Notes under the pieces: generated by a model
What the model was told of the DNA's origin: nothing
Databases searched by the model: none
Seen by the model: only the letters and a program-made list of their open reading frames with translations
In this document: positions 8,357 to 15,956 of the stretch, piece after piece
How the letters are laid out: each line of letters starts with the position of its first letter
How positions within the stretch are numbered: the stretch's first letter is position 1
DNA from: Falsiroseomonas sp051433165
Lineage (GTDB): Bacteria > Pseudomonadota > Alphaproteobacteria > Acetobacterales > Acetobacteraceae
Direction of reading: 5' to 3'
Assembly (NCBI RefSeq): GCF_051433165.1
Contig: NZ_JBHMFS010000005.1
Coordinates: 62,001 to 126,000, forward strand
Length of the DNA: 64,000 nt
Translations under genes and position numbers: made by a program

Positions 8357-9082
8357 ATGGCAATGGAAGCCCAGGGCGAGCACATCGTCCGTTCCTATGA
8401 CGAACAGCTTCGCAAGGTGCGCGACATGCTGGCGCGCATGGGCGGCCTGGCGGAGCGCCAGGTGAATGACGCGACCGTGGCGCTGGTGCGCCGCGACGCG
8501 ACGCTGGCCGCCGAGGTGATCGGCCGCGATGCGGCGCTCGATCAGCTTGAGCGCGAAATCGAAGCCTTCTGCATCCGCATCCTGGCCACCCGCCAGCCGA
8601 TGGCGATCGACCTGCGCTTCATCGTCACGGCCATGAAGGTCGCGCACAACCTGGAACGCATTGGCGACTACGCCCGCAATGCGGCCAAGCGCAGCATCGT
8701 GGTGGCGCAGCAGCCGGCGCTGGGCAGCCTCAACGGCTTCTCCCGCATGGCGCGGTTGGTGCAGGAAAACCTGAAGGCCGCGATCGATGCGCTGGTGAAT
8801 GACGATGCCGAGGCCGCGGCCCGCGTCTGGGGCAATGATGAACCGGTGGATGACGTCTACAACGGCATCTTCCGCGAGATGCTGACCTTCATGATGGAGG
8901 AGCCGCGCAACATCACCGCGGCGACGCATCTGCTGTTCATTGCCAAGAACCTGGAACGCATTGGCGACCACGCCACCAACATCGCCGAGACGGTGCACTA
9001 CGCCGTGCGCGGCGACAACCTGCCGGACGAACGGCCCAAGGCGGATAGTTCCGCCTATGCCGTGGTCCGGCCACCCGAATAG
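8357..9082 (+). CDS. phoU: Phosphate signalling protein PhoU
   Basis: PhoU links the Pst transporter to the PhoR/PhoB pathway and represses Pho genes when phosphate is plentiful. The 241-residue protein has the two related three-helix bundles of the family. The repeated metal-binding-type segments are VAHNLERIGDYARN (first half) and IAKNLERIGDHATN (second half). The ATG at 8357 has GAGGAC about 8 bases upstream and gives the normal length. It lies between pstB and phoB in one tight operon. Confidence 0.95.
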   Translation: MAMEAQGEHIVRSYDEQLRKVRDMLARMGGLAERQVNDATVALVRRDATLAAEVIGRDAALDQLEREIEAFCIRILATRQPMAIDLRFIVTAMKVAHNLERIGDYARNAAKRSIVVAQQPALGSLNGFSRMARLVQENLKAAIDALVNDDAEAAARVWGNDEPVDDVYNGIFREMLTFMMEEPRNITAATHLLFIAKNLERIGDHATNIAETVHYAVRGDNLPDERPKADSSAYAVVRPPE

Positions 9083-9108
9083 ACAGATCACCCTTGGGAA
9101 CCGCGAAC

Positions 9109-9822
9109 ATGCCGGACGCAACAGGCAGCCTCGCCAAGCCGACCATCCTGGTGGTGGAGGACGAGGCGCCGCTGTTGACGCTGCTGCGCTACAATCTGGA
9201 AAAGCAGGGCTTCCGAGTGGAGGAAGCCACCGATGGGCAGGAGGCGCTGCTGCGCGTCTCCGAAGGCAAGCCGGACCTCATCCTGCTTGACTGGATGCTG
9301 CCGGCGCTTTCGGGCCTGGAGGTCTGCCGCCAGATCCGCCGCCGCCCCAATACCCGCGACCTGCCCATCATCATGGTGACGGCGCGGACCGAGGATCAGG
9401 ACGCGGTGCGCGCGCTGGATACGGGCGCCGACGACTACATCTCGAAACCCTTCGTGATGGACGCGCTGCTGGCCCGCATCCGCGCGCTGCTACGCCGGTC
9501 CGGCGCCGTGCCGGTGAAGGGGCGGCTAGCCTACAAGGACCTGGTCATGGACCAGGACGCGCATCGGGTGACGCGCGGCAGCCGGTCGCTGCATCTTGGC
9601 CCCACGGAATACCGGCTGCTGGAATTCTTCCTGCAGCACCCGGGCCGGGTCTTTACCCGGGAACAGTTGCTGGATGCGGTGTGGGGCCGCGACATCCATG
9701 TGGAGCCGCGCACGGTGGACGTGCACATTCGCCGCCTGCGCAAGGCGGTGAACGGCGATGAGGAGGCGGACATCATCCGCACCGTGCGCTCCGCCGGCTA
9801 CGCGCTGGATGTGGAGGAATAG
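9109..9822 (+). CDS. phoB: Phosphate regulon response regulator PhoB
   Basis: PhoB is an OmpR-family response regulator that binds Pho boxes when phosphorylated. The receiver domain (about residues 10-125) shows the acidic pocket VVEDEAP, the phospho-acceptor Asp in LLDWMLP and the conserved Lys in ISKPFV. The C-terminal winged helix (about 135-235) includes REQLLDAVWG and VDVHIRRLRKAV. I chose the ATG at 9109, 5 bases from GGGAA, over a TTG at 9094. No phoR kinase gene follows; the next gene is convergent. Its probable sites in this window are at 3381 and perhaps 4256. Confidence 0.93.
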   Translation: MPDATGSLAKPTILVVEDEAPLLTLLRYNLEKQGFRVEEATDGQEALLRVSEGKPDLILLDWMLPALSGLEVCRQIRRRPNTRDLPIIMVTARTEDQDAVRALDTGADDYISKPFVMDALLARIRALLRRSGAVPVKGRLAYKDLVMDQDAHRVTRGSRSLHLGPTEYRLLEFFLQHPGRVFTREQLLDAVWGRDIHVEPRTVDVHIRRLRKAVNGDEEADIIRTVRSAGYALDVEE

Positions 9823-9832
9823 CGGCCGCGGT

Positions 9833-10837
9833 TCAGTCTGGCACCCGGTACAGCGGCTCCAGCGCCAGGCGGCGTAGCGCGTTGCGGGCCAGGGCCTCGA
9901 TCTCCCGCCGGTCCGTGGTGTCCGGGTCCACCGCGAGCCAGGCGGCGGCCAGCCGGTGCCAGAATACCGACAGGTCCAGCAGCCGGTCCCGCAGTGCCAG
10001 CTGGTCGCGCAGCAGCCGGGTCGGTGCCTCCAGTGGCAGGGGGCGGCGCATGGCCTTCTCGGCCGTGGCCAGCAGCGCGGCGGCGGCGCGGCGTGGCCGG
10101 GCGATCATCGGCAACAGCCCATCCATCGCCCGGGTCAGCAAATCTCCAGCCCAGCGCCGGTCATTGCCGAGTGCATCCCGCGTACGGCGAACCATGCGCT
10201 CCATCGCCTCATAATCCGGCTGGCTGGCGGCGGTGGCCAGGACGCGGGCATGGGCGTTGGCCAGCATCTGCAGGCGGCGCCCGAGGGGGGCCATGGTGCC
10301 CATGGGAAAGCCGCCCTTGGTGATGCAATGGGCGATCGCGGCTTCGAACATCGCGGGGCCGGGCGAAGTGCGGCGCATCGCTTCCGCCAGCGCTTCCCCT
10401 TCCTCCCCGGCCGTGACGGCCAGGCGGGCCACCAGCTCGGAGGTTGCGGCGTAGAGGTGGTGTTCCTCCAGCGGGTCCGGGTCCTCATCCAGCAGCGGGC
10501 CGGGGACGGGGTCGCCCGGCGTGATGCGCTCGACACAGCGCAGCGCCGCCGGAACCAGGCGCAGCAGGCGGAAATCATGCGTCCCTGGGGCGATATCCAG
10601 CAGCAGATGCGCGTTATCCAGATCCACCAGCATCCGCATATGGGCAAAGGGCCGCACCAGGCCGATGCCGCCGGAGGGATCACGCTCGAAGGCCAGGCCC
10701 GGCTCCCGCAACCAACTGGCCTGGAACAGGAAGTGCGGCGGCGGCCAGGTTTCGCCCTCGGCGGTGCCCGGGAAGCGGACCGGGTCGAAGCCGCGCGGGT
10801 CCGGCAGGCTCGGCAGGGGGGACTCGGTCTGGGACAC
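9833..10837 (-). CDS. Uncharacterised protein, convergent to phoB
   Basis: This minus-strand frame encodes about 334 residues from the GTG at 10837; it is open back to 10948, so the start is uncertain. The protein is rich in Ala, Arg and Leu. It has no signal peptide or membrane span and no motif I can name. The middle part contains acidic segments (LDEDPDPLEEHH), and the C-terminal 120 residues look helical (RRAAAALLATAEKAMR). Codon composition agrees with its neighbours and the frame is long, so it is likely real. It ends 10 bases from phoB and is divergent from the lipoprotein gene at 10968. Confidence 0.65.
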   Translation of the reverse strand: MSQTESPLPSLPDPRGFDPVRFPGTAEGETWPPPHFLFQASWLREPGLAFERDPSGGIGLVRPFAHMRMLVDLDNAHLLLDIAPGTHDFRLLRLVPAALRCVERITPGDPVPGPLLDEDPDPLEEHHLYAATSELVARLAVTAGEEGEALAEAMRRTSPGPAMFEAAIAHCITKGGFPMGTMAPLGRRLQMLANAHARVLATAASQPDYEAMERMVRRTRDALGNDRRWAGDLLTRAMDGLLPMIARPRRAAAALLATAEKAMRRPLPLEAPTRLLRDQLALRDRLLDLSVFWHRLAAAWLAVDPDTTDRREIEALARNALRRLALEPLYRVPD

Positions 10838-10967
10838 CGCGGCAGGATGCGGGACGCGGGTTAATACGGCCTGACCGCACCGAATCACGTGAAGGCGCGT
10901 AAGGTCGCGATTGACGCGGCCTGCCCAGCCGAGCGACCTATGTGCCACCTTTCCCGGAGTATCTCAC

Positions 10968-11372
10968 ATGCGTCGCCGCGCTTTCGCCCTGGCCGGACTT
11001 GTTCCGGTCGTCCTCCTGGCCGCCTGTGCCGCCGATCCGCGGGAATTGGTCGGCCAGCCGCCGCGCGTGGTGTTCTTCAACGAGGACAGCGTGGAACTGG
11101 ATGAGCCGGCCATGGCCGTCCTCGCCAATGTCGCCCGCCTGGCGCGCCGCCACCCGGAAGTGCCGGTGCAGGTGCGCGGCTTTGCCGGCCCGGCGGGCGC
11201 GCAGGCCTTCAACCAGGAACTCTCGCGCCGCCGCGCCCAGCATGTGGCGGACGAGATCGCCAAGCGCGGTGTGCCCACCAGCCGCATCAGCGTGGTCGGC
11301 CGCGGCCCGGTGCCCTTCGATGCGGTGCCGATCGAGAGCCGGCGCGTGGAGATCGTCGTCGGCTACCCCTGA
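10968..11372 (+). CDS. OmpA-family lipoprotein
   Basis: This 134-residue protein has a lipoprotein signal ending in LLAACAAD (lipobox LAAC, lipid-modified Cys). One OmpA/Pal-like peptidoglycan-binding domain follows. Visible features are FFNEDSVELDEPA at the start of the domain, VQVRGFAGPAGAQAFNQELS, where family members have a G(H/Y)(T/A)D-type turn, and SRRRAQHVADEI. It is expected to be anchored to a membrane and to bind the cell wall. The ATG at 10968 follows CCGGAGT by about 7 bases and places the signal at the N terminus. Confidence 0.85.
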   Translation: MRRRAFALAGLVPVVLLAACAADPRELVGQPPRVVFFNEDSVELDEPAMAVLANVARLARRHPEVPVQVRGFAGPAGAQAFNQELSRRRAQHVADEIAKRGVPTSRISVVGRGPVPFDAVPIESRRVEIVVGYP

Positions 11373-11402
11373 TAGGCCGAGGGTGTTGTCGCCCCATCGG
11401 GC

Positions 11403-13280
11403 ATGGCAGACAGGGCCATGCCCGATGATGGCCGATTCGCCTCTCCGATGCCCGACCACCCCGACGAGCACACGGACCCGCTGGACGTTCTGAGCCGCGT
11501 CTTCGGCCACCCCGGCTTTCGCGGGCGGCAGGAGGAGGTGGTGCGCCATGTCGCCGGCGGCGGTTCCGGCCTGGTGCTGATGCCGACCGGCGGCGGCAAA
11601 TCCCTGTGTTTCCAGGTGCCGGCGTTGTGCCGGCCGGGGGTGGGGATTGTCGTCTCCCCCCTGATCGCCTTGATGGAAGACCAGGTGGCGGCGCTGCGCC
11701 AGCAGGGCGTGGCGGCGGCGGCGCTGCATTCAGACCTGCCGGAGGGCGAGTCGCGCAATGTGCTGCGCGACCTGCACAATGGCGATCTCAAGCTGCTGTA
11801 CGTCTCGCCGGAGCGTCTGGCGCTGGAAGGCATGCTGAGCCGGCTGGAGGAACTGCCCGTCGCGCTGTTCGCGGTGGATGAGGCGCATTGCGTGTCCCAG
11901 TGGGGGCACCATTTCCGGCCCGAATATCGCGGCCTCGGCGTGCTGGCGGAACGCTTCCCGCGCACGCCGCGCCTGGCGCTGACGGCCACCGCCGATCCAC
12001 GCACGGTGGAAGATATCCGCCGCCAGCTGGGCATGCAGGACGACCCGGTGTTCCGCGGCGGCTTCGACCGCCCGAACATCCGCATTGAGGCCGCGCCGCG
12101 CGAATCCGAACGCAGCCAGTTGCGCGCTTTGCTGCGGGAGGAAGCTAGCAAGGGCGGCGCTGGCATCGTCTATTGCGGCACCCGCAACAAGACCGACCAG
12201 ACGGCCGAATGGCTGCGCGGCGATGGGCATGATGCGCTGGCCTTCCATGCCGGCATGGAATCCGAGGCGAAGCGGGACGCGCATCGGCGGTTTGCCCGTG
12301 GGGACTCGGTTGTGATGTGCGCCACCATCGCCTTCGGCATGGGGATCGACCGGCCGGATGTGCGCTGGGTGGTGCACCTCGACCTGCCGAAATCGCCTGA
12401 GAGCTGGTACCAGGAAATCGGCCGCGCCGGCCGCGACGGGCTGCCCGCGCGAGCGCTGCTGCTGTACGGCGCCGGCGACATCGCGCTCGGCCGGCACCGG
12501 ATTGAGGAAAGCCCGGCGGCGCCGGAGCAGAAGCGGATCGAGCGGCAGCGGCTGGACGCCATGGTGGCGATCGCCGAGGCCGCCACCTGCCGCCGCCAGA
12601 TCCTGCTGCGCTGTTTTGGGGAGGCCGAGCCACCGCCCTGCGGCAACTGCGACGTGTGCCTCAGCCCGCCGCGCCTGTTCGATGGCACGGTGGCGGCCCA
12701 GAAGATGCTATCGGCCGTGCTGCGGACGGGGCGGCGCTTCGGCGTGGCGCATGTGGTGGACGTGCTGCGCGGCAAGCTGACCGACAAGGTGGCGCAATTC
12801 GCGCATGACAAGCTGCCGACCTTCGGCGTCGGCAAGGACCTTTCTGAATTCGCCTGGCGGGGGGTGGCGCGGCAGATGGTGGCGCGCGGCCTGCTGGATG
12901 TGGCGGTGGAGAACCATGGCGAGCTGGTGCCGACGGATGCCGCCAAGCCGGTGCTGAAGGGCGAGGAGAAGGTGATGCTGCGGGAGGATCTGGTGCAGGC
13001 CAGCGCCGCCCCCGCGCGCACGGCCCGCAGCAGCAGCAGCGGCGGCGGCAGCGCCGCGCCGGTGGGCGAGGCGGTGTTCGAGGCGCTGCGCGACTGGCGG
13101 CGGGGGGAGGCGCAGAGCCAATCCGTGCCGGCCTATGTCATCTTCCAGGACCGGACCCTGGCCGAAATTGCGGCGCAACGGCCGCGGAGCCTGGACCAGC
13201 TCGGCGGGATTGCGGGGGTGGGGCGGACCAAATTGGACCGGTATGGGGATGCGGTGCTGCGGGTGTTGGCGGGGGTTTGA
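11403..13280 (+). CDS. recQ: ATP-dependent DNA helicase RecQ
   Basis: A 3'-5' superfamily 2 helicase of 625 residues acting in recombination and repair. In order: Walker A in PTGGGKSLCF (about 61-70), motif II DEAHC (159-163), the aromatic-rich loop SQWGHHFRPEY, the helicase C domain with GRAGRDGLPA, the zinc-binding cysteines C(x)RRQILL...CGNCDVC, a winged-helix RQC region and a C-terminal HRDC domain (about 553-625). The usual Asp in SQWGHDFRPEY is His170 here. Several ATG codons near the start make the exact N terminus uncertain. The gene is 30 bases after the lipoprotein gene. Confidence 0.95.
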   Translation: MADRAMPDDGRFASPMPDHPDEHTDPLDVLSRVFGHPGFRGRQEEVVRHVAGGGSGLVLMPTGGGKSLCFQVPALCRPGVGIVVSPLIALMEDQVAALRQQGVAAAALHSDLPEGESRNVLRDLHNGDLKLLYVSPERLALEGMLSRLEELPVALFAVDEAHCVSQWGHHFRPEYRGLGVLAERFPRTPRLALTATADPRTVEDIRRQLGMQDDPVFRGGFDRPNIRIEAAPRESERSQLRALLREEASKGGAGIVYCGTRNKTDQTAEWLRGDGHDALAFHAGMESEAKRDAHRRFARGDSVVMCATIAFGMGIDRPDVRWVVHLDLPKSPESWYQEIGRAGRDGLPARALLLYGAGDIALGRHRIEESPAAPEQKRIERQRLDAMVAIAEAATCRRQILLRCFGEAEPPPCGNCDVCLSPPRLFDGTVAAQKMLSAVLRTGRRFGVAHVVDVLRGKLTDKVAQFAHDKLPTFGVGKDLSEFAWRGVARQMVARGLLDVAVENHGELVPTDAAKPVLKGEEKVMLREDLVQASAAPARTARSSSSGGGSAAPVGEAVFEALRDWRRGEAQSQSVPAYVIFQDRTLAEIAAQRPRSLDQLGGIAGVGRTKLDRYGDAVLRVLAGV

Positions 13281-13783
13281 GGGGTTGCGCTGGCCGTACG
13301 AGGCGGCTTGCCACCACTGGGGAAGCGCGGGCTTCGCTGCGAAGTCATTCTGAACCGCCGCTGCCGGCCCCAAAGCGCCCATTGGTCCCTTATCAGCCTC
13401 GTGCATCGTCCGCTGCACAGCGCGCCCAGCGTCCGCGCAATCGCGGAGAAGCAAACCGGTCGAGCGCGCGAAATTGCGGCGGGTATTGTGCTGATCACTG
13501 GAGGTCGGGCCGGCAGCGGCAGCCCGACCGCAGCGGCCTGCGTTGATGCGAGGTTAGTCTGTGGCCCGTCTGCGCCTAAGAGACCGTTTGAAATACCGGC
13601 GGGCTCTCCGCCGCCGGCATTTTCAAACGGTCACTAAACGGGGGGGGCGGTGCCGCGTGAGGCCACCGTTCAGGCACTGCCCCAGACCGCGCTGCCCTCA
13701 CCAGCCAAACGACCGTTGGTTCCTGTGCCTCGAAGCCACCGCCGATTGGCTATAGTACTAATGGGCTTCACCTCGTCTGACCC
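13281..13783. other. Non-coding boundary region between recQ and the ATP-grasp cluster
   Basis: No convincing gene is seen in these 503 bases. They contain a 7-bp perfect hairpin (GTCGGGC 13504-13510 with GCCCGAC 13522-13528), the 51-bp inverted repeat at 13582-13632 and a run of eight G just after it. Short open frames here lack family resemblance and good ribosome-binding sites. It may be the scar of a mobile element or the edge of an inserted segment. Confidence 0.6.
13582..13632. repeat. Long imperfect inverted repeat (hairpin or element end pair)
   Basis: The left arm GACCGTTTGAAA plus CCGGCGG and the right arm CCGCCGG plus TTTCAAACGGTC pair over 19 positions, with only 2 versus 3 unpaired bases inside. 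The loop is GCTCTC. Similarity continues weakly outward (TAAGA versus TTAGT on the opposite strand). There is no T run, so it is not a typical terminator. It could be a small non-autonomous element or the two joined ends of a lost insertion sequence. Confidence 0.7.
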
Positions 13784-14248
13784 TCAGCGAAGCTGTCCAC
13801 GCCGCTGTAGCTCGGTCATGACCCGCTCAAGGACCAGCTCGGTGATGCGTTCGATAGTGAAGTCGATCGCCTTGTCCTCAGGCTTTAGGCCCTCCGGCTT
13901 CAGCCCCTCGGGCTTGAAGACCTCCTTCTCCTTCTCGCCTTTGAAGCCCTCCTTCTCAGGTTTGGAAAACTCCTTCTCAGGCTTGCGGATCTCCTTCTCG
14001 GGCTTGCGAATCTCCTTCTCCTTCTCGCTCTTGAAGCCCTCCTTCTCAGGCTTTGAAATCTCCTTCTCAGATTTGGAGATCTCCTTTTCCGCCTTAAGCA
14101 CCTCGACGTGCGCGCCGACGAGTGCGGAAAGGTCGCTTACTTTCATCTTCGAGATCTCGGAGTCGAAGTCGATTGCGCTAGGTCGGTTGGACTGGTCAAT
14201 CATCGGCTCCTTGCGGGCAGCGCCCTTGTCACCGCTTTCTTCTGCCAT
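13784..14248 (-). CDS. Lys/Glu heptad-repeat protein, candidate RiPP (graspetide-like) precursor
   Basis: This 154-residue protein has three parts. Residues 1-49 are a polar leader-like region with SAIDFDSEI and KVSDLSALV. Residues 50-126 hold eleven short repeats of the pattern x-x-K-(P/S/A/G)-E-(K-E). These are seven heptads such as ISKPEKE and IRKPEKE, two nine-residue units (GFKSEKEKE, GFKGEKEKE) and three five-residue units (VFKPE, GLKPE, GLKPE). Residues 127-154 are a helical tail that begins AIDF, repeating the tetrapeptide before the block. The repeat block has 22 Lys and 21 Glu but only 5 Ser and no Thr; the whole protein lacks Cys, Trp and Tyr. It is the last gene of an operon with two ATP-grasp-type proteins. 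I infer that it is their substrate, with Lys-Glu side-chain amides the likely product. A structural KEKE protein is the alternative. Confidence 0.75.
   Translation of the reverse strand: MAEESGDKGAARKEPMIDQSNRPSAIDFDSEISKMKVSDLSALVGAHVEVLKAEKEISKSEKEISKPEKEGFKSEKEKEIRKPEKEIRKPEKEFSKPEKEGFKGEKEKEVFKPEGLKPEGLKPEDKAIDFTIERITELVLERVMTELQRRGQLR
13871..14101 (-). repeat. In-gene 21-bp tandem repeat array
   Basis: The DNA behind residues 50-126 is a degenerate array of 21-bp units with 27-bp and 15-bp variants. It is nearly pure purine on the coding strand (GAGAAGGAG recurring). A 90-bp superperiod is visible: units 3-4 (from residue 64) and 7-8 (from residue 94) match. Such an array could change copy number by slippage. 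Confidence 0.8.
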
Positions 14249-14256
14249 GGGCTGAT

Positions 14257-14264
14257 CCTCCTTT
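14257..14264 (-). promoter_or_regulatory. Near-perfect Shine-Dalgarno site of the repeat protein
   Basis: On the minus strand AAAGGAGG lies 8 bases before the ATG at 14248. It is the strongest ribosome-binding site I saw in the accessory segment and suggests that the repeat protein is made in excess over the two upstream enzymes. Confidence 0.75.
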
Positions 14265-14310
14265 GGATTTTCTGGGCGCCGACAATCCGGCGTTGCCCAG
14301 TCGCCTTGTG

Positions 14311-15255
14311 TCAGACCAAAAGATTGCTGTCCGCGCCGCCCGGGGCAGCGGCAAGCTGCATCAGGTGCGCGACCAGCGCGGCCATGATCGGCTGGCCGCT
14401 GAGCCGTTCGTAGAAAGTGAACTGCGGGAAGGGATTGAGTTCCAGCACCACATGCCGGCCACTCGGCTCGACCCGAAAATCAATGCCCGAGGCGACGAGC
14501 CCCATCCCGCGGGTCGCGGCCACACAACGCTCGCCAAGCCCGTCCGGAAGGATCGCTGCCTCGCCGCGCACCCTCTCGTCGTTGAAGGCGGCGCGGCGGT
14601 AGTCCGCATCCTCGCTGACCAGGCGCGTCGCGATCCAGCTCTCCCCAATGACATGAACGCGCAGGTCCTCGCCCGGAATCCGCTCCTGGAACACGGTCGG
14701 CGAGTTCGGCAGATGCACCAGCCGGTCGCGCCCTGCATCGGTCAGGATCTGCACAAGCGTCATCATGTTGCTCGCGCCCTTGAAGATGATTTCGCGGCAC
14801 CCGCAACTCGGTTCGAACGCCGCGGCGGCTTGCGGACGATTGGTCAGCAGCGTCTCCGGCACCTCAAAGCCCATCTCGGCCAGCAGGCCGAGCTGGTAGA
14901 CCTTGCTGTAGTTCGAGAAGGCGTGCGCGGGCGGGTTCACCACCGGGCAGCGGACCTGGAGCAGCATCAGGTTCAGCGCCACCTGAAGCGCGCCAAGCGG
15001 CTCGGTGACCGCCGGGTCGAGGGTGCGGGCCACGGCGTGTCGCACGAAGATGACCCGCACTGGAATGCGCGCTTCGCAGTCCTGGCCGGTGACGCGGAAG
15101 AGCATGTGGCCGGCGCCGTCCTCCTCCGCCACGATGTCGATCGGGCGGTCGAGCGCGTCCTCGTCCAGGGCGCGGAACCGCGCCCCAGCCTCACGCAGCC
15201 GCTCGATGAGGACCGGGAACACCTTGTCTCGCCCCGAGCCGATCACGAGGATCAT
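14311..15255 (-). CDS. ATP-grasp ligase, graspetide-synthetase/RimK-like
   Basis: This 314-residue protein has a full ATP-grasp layout. A pre-ATP-grasp domain (1-110) begins MILVIGSGRDK. The segment SKVYQLGLLAEMGFEVPETL (117-136) matches the family pattern K-QL-A-GL-P-T of microviridin-type ligases. Lys118 and Lys159 (in IIFKGASN) are the likely nucleotide-binding lysines. FQERIPGEDLRVHVIG (179-194) and the metal-binding set Asp259, Glu272 and Asn274 (GIDFRV, LELNPFPQF) follow. All key residues appear present. ATP-grasp enzymes join a carboxylate to an amine or hydroxyl through an acyl-phosphate. The start overlaps the upstream gene by 4 bases, and the repeat protein follows 62 bases later. 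I infer that it crosslinks or extends Glu side chains of that protein. The substrate is unproven. Confidence 0.88.
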   Translation of the reverse strand: MILVIGSGRDKVFPVLIERLREAGARFRALDEDALDRPIDIVAEEDGAGHMLFRVTGQDCEARIPVRVIFVRHAVARTLDPAVTEPLGALQVALNLMLLQVRCPVVNPPAHAFSNYSKVYQLGLLAEMGFEVPETLLTNRPQAAAAFEPSCGCREIIFKGASNMMTLVQILTDAGRDRLVHLPNSPTVFQERIPGEDLRVHVIGESWIATRLVSEDADYRRAAFNDERVRGEAAILPDGLGERCVAATRGMGLVASGIDFRVEPSGRHVVLELNPFPQFTFYERLSGQPIMAALVAHLMQLAAAPGGADSNLLV

Positions 15256-15956
15256 TGGGCCGCTCCGACGAGAAGCCGCGCAAGCGCTTCCCCGACGCGG
15301 TCCGCCGGGCCCGCTGGCCCGGGCGGCATGCCAGGAAAGGGATCGACCGCCAGCACTGCGCCACCGTCGGAGGCGAGGTCCACCCGGGCGAAGTGGATGC
15401 CGGTCTGCCGCTGCCAGTCACGCAGCGCTTCGCCGGCCAATGCTGTGGGCGCGGAGTTTCCGGAAGGGCCAAGCACCAGTCTGCCGGCGATGAGCCACTC
15501 CTCGATCCCGGCTGCTCCGGCGCGTGATGGCGGGGCGCGCAATTCAAGGTGCCGCGCCAAGTCCTGGCGCAGGGCCTCTGGATAGCTTGGATCGCCGAGC
15601 CACCAGCCCAGGCCGAAGTCGTTTACCGTTGGCACCTTCAAGGCCTTCAGGACGGCGATCCAGGCAGCGAGTGTCTCGTGGAAGACGAAGCTTGCATCAG
15701 GGAGATCAAAGCCATCCTCGGGCCACCAGGCGCGCCGCACGCGCAGGAGCACGCCGGAGACTTCCGCCAGGGGTAAGGGTTCCGCAGCCGCGGGGAACAG
15801 GGCGCCGTCGACCCGAGGGCCGTTGCGGTGCAGTTCGAAGGGGGTGCCGTAGAGCTGGGCCTCGGTGAGATGCAACGTTGGACGCCCGAGCGCGGCCATT
15901 GCCCGCCGGGTGGACGCTATGGTCGTGTCCTCAGGCTCGCCGATCAAAAGGAACAT
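15252..15956 (-). CDS. Degenerate ATP-grasp-like protein, probable pseudoenzyme partner
   Basis: This 234-residue protein resembles the ligase encoded downstream at both ends. The N terminus MFLLIGEPEDT corresponds to MILVIGSGRDK. The middle KALKVPTVNDFGLGWWLGDP lies where the ligase has CPVVNPPAHAFSNYSK. The C-terminal TGIHFARVDLASDGG and VLAVDPFPGMP correspond to the metal-binding region. It lacks about 70 residues covering the nucleotide-binding lysine and lid. The metal ligands equivalent to Glu272 and Asn274 are Ala203 and Asp205. It is therefore unlikely to bind ATP and may hold the precursor or form a heterodimer with the active ligase. It is the first gene of the operon and overlaps the next by ATGA. 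Confidence 0.7.
   Translation of the reverse strand: MFLLIGEPEDTTIASTRRAMAALGRPTLHLTEAQLYGTPFELHRNGPRVDGALFPAAAEPLPLAEVSGVLLRVRRAWWPEDGFDLPDASFVFHETLAAWIAVLKALKVPTVNDFGLGWWLGDPSYPEALRQDLARHLELRAPPSRAGAAGIEEWLIAGRLVLGPSGNSAPTALAGEALRDWQRQTGIHFARVDLASDGGAVLAVDPFPGMPPGPAGPADRVGEALARLLVGAAQ

Noticed and set aside
13281..13783. Insertion sequence between recQ and the repeat gene
   Set aside because: Only an inverted repeat remains; no transposase fragment could be recognised in any frame.
13871..14101. Tandem repeat array as a CRISPR
   Set aside because: Units are contiguous 21-bp coding repeats without unique spacers and lie within an open frame with a strong start.
14263..15585. Open frame of 440 codons on the plus strand opposite the ATP-grasp genes
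   Set aside because: Antisense shadow; the minus-strand ligase shows clear catalytic motifs while this frame shows none.
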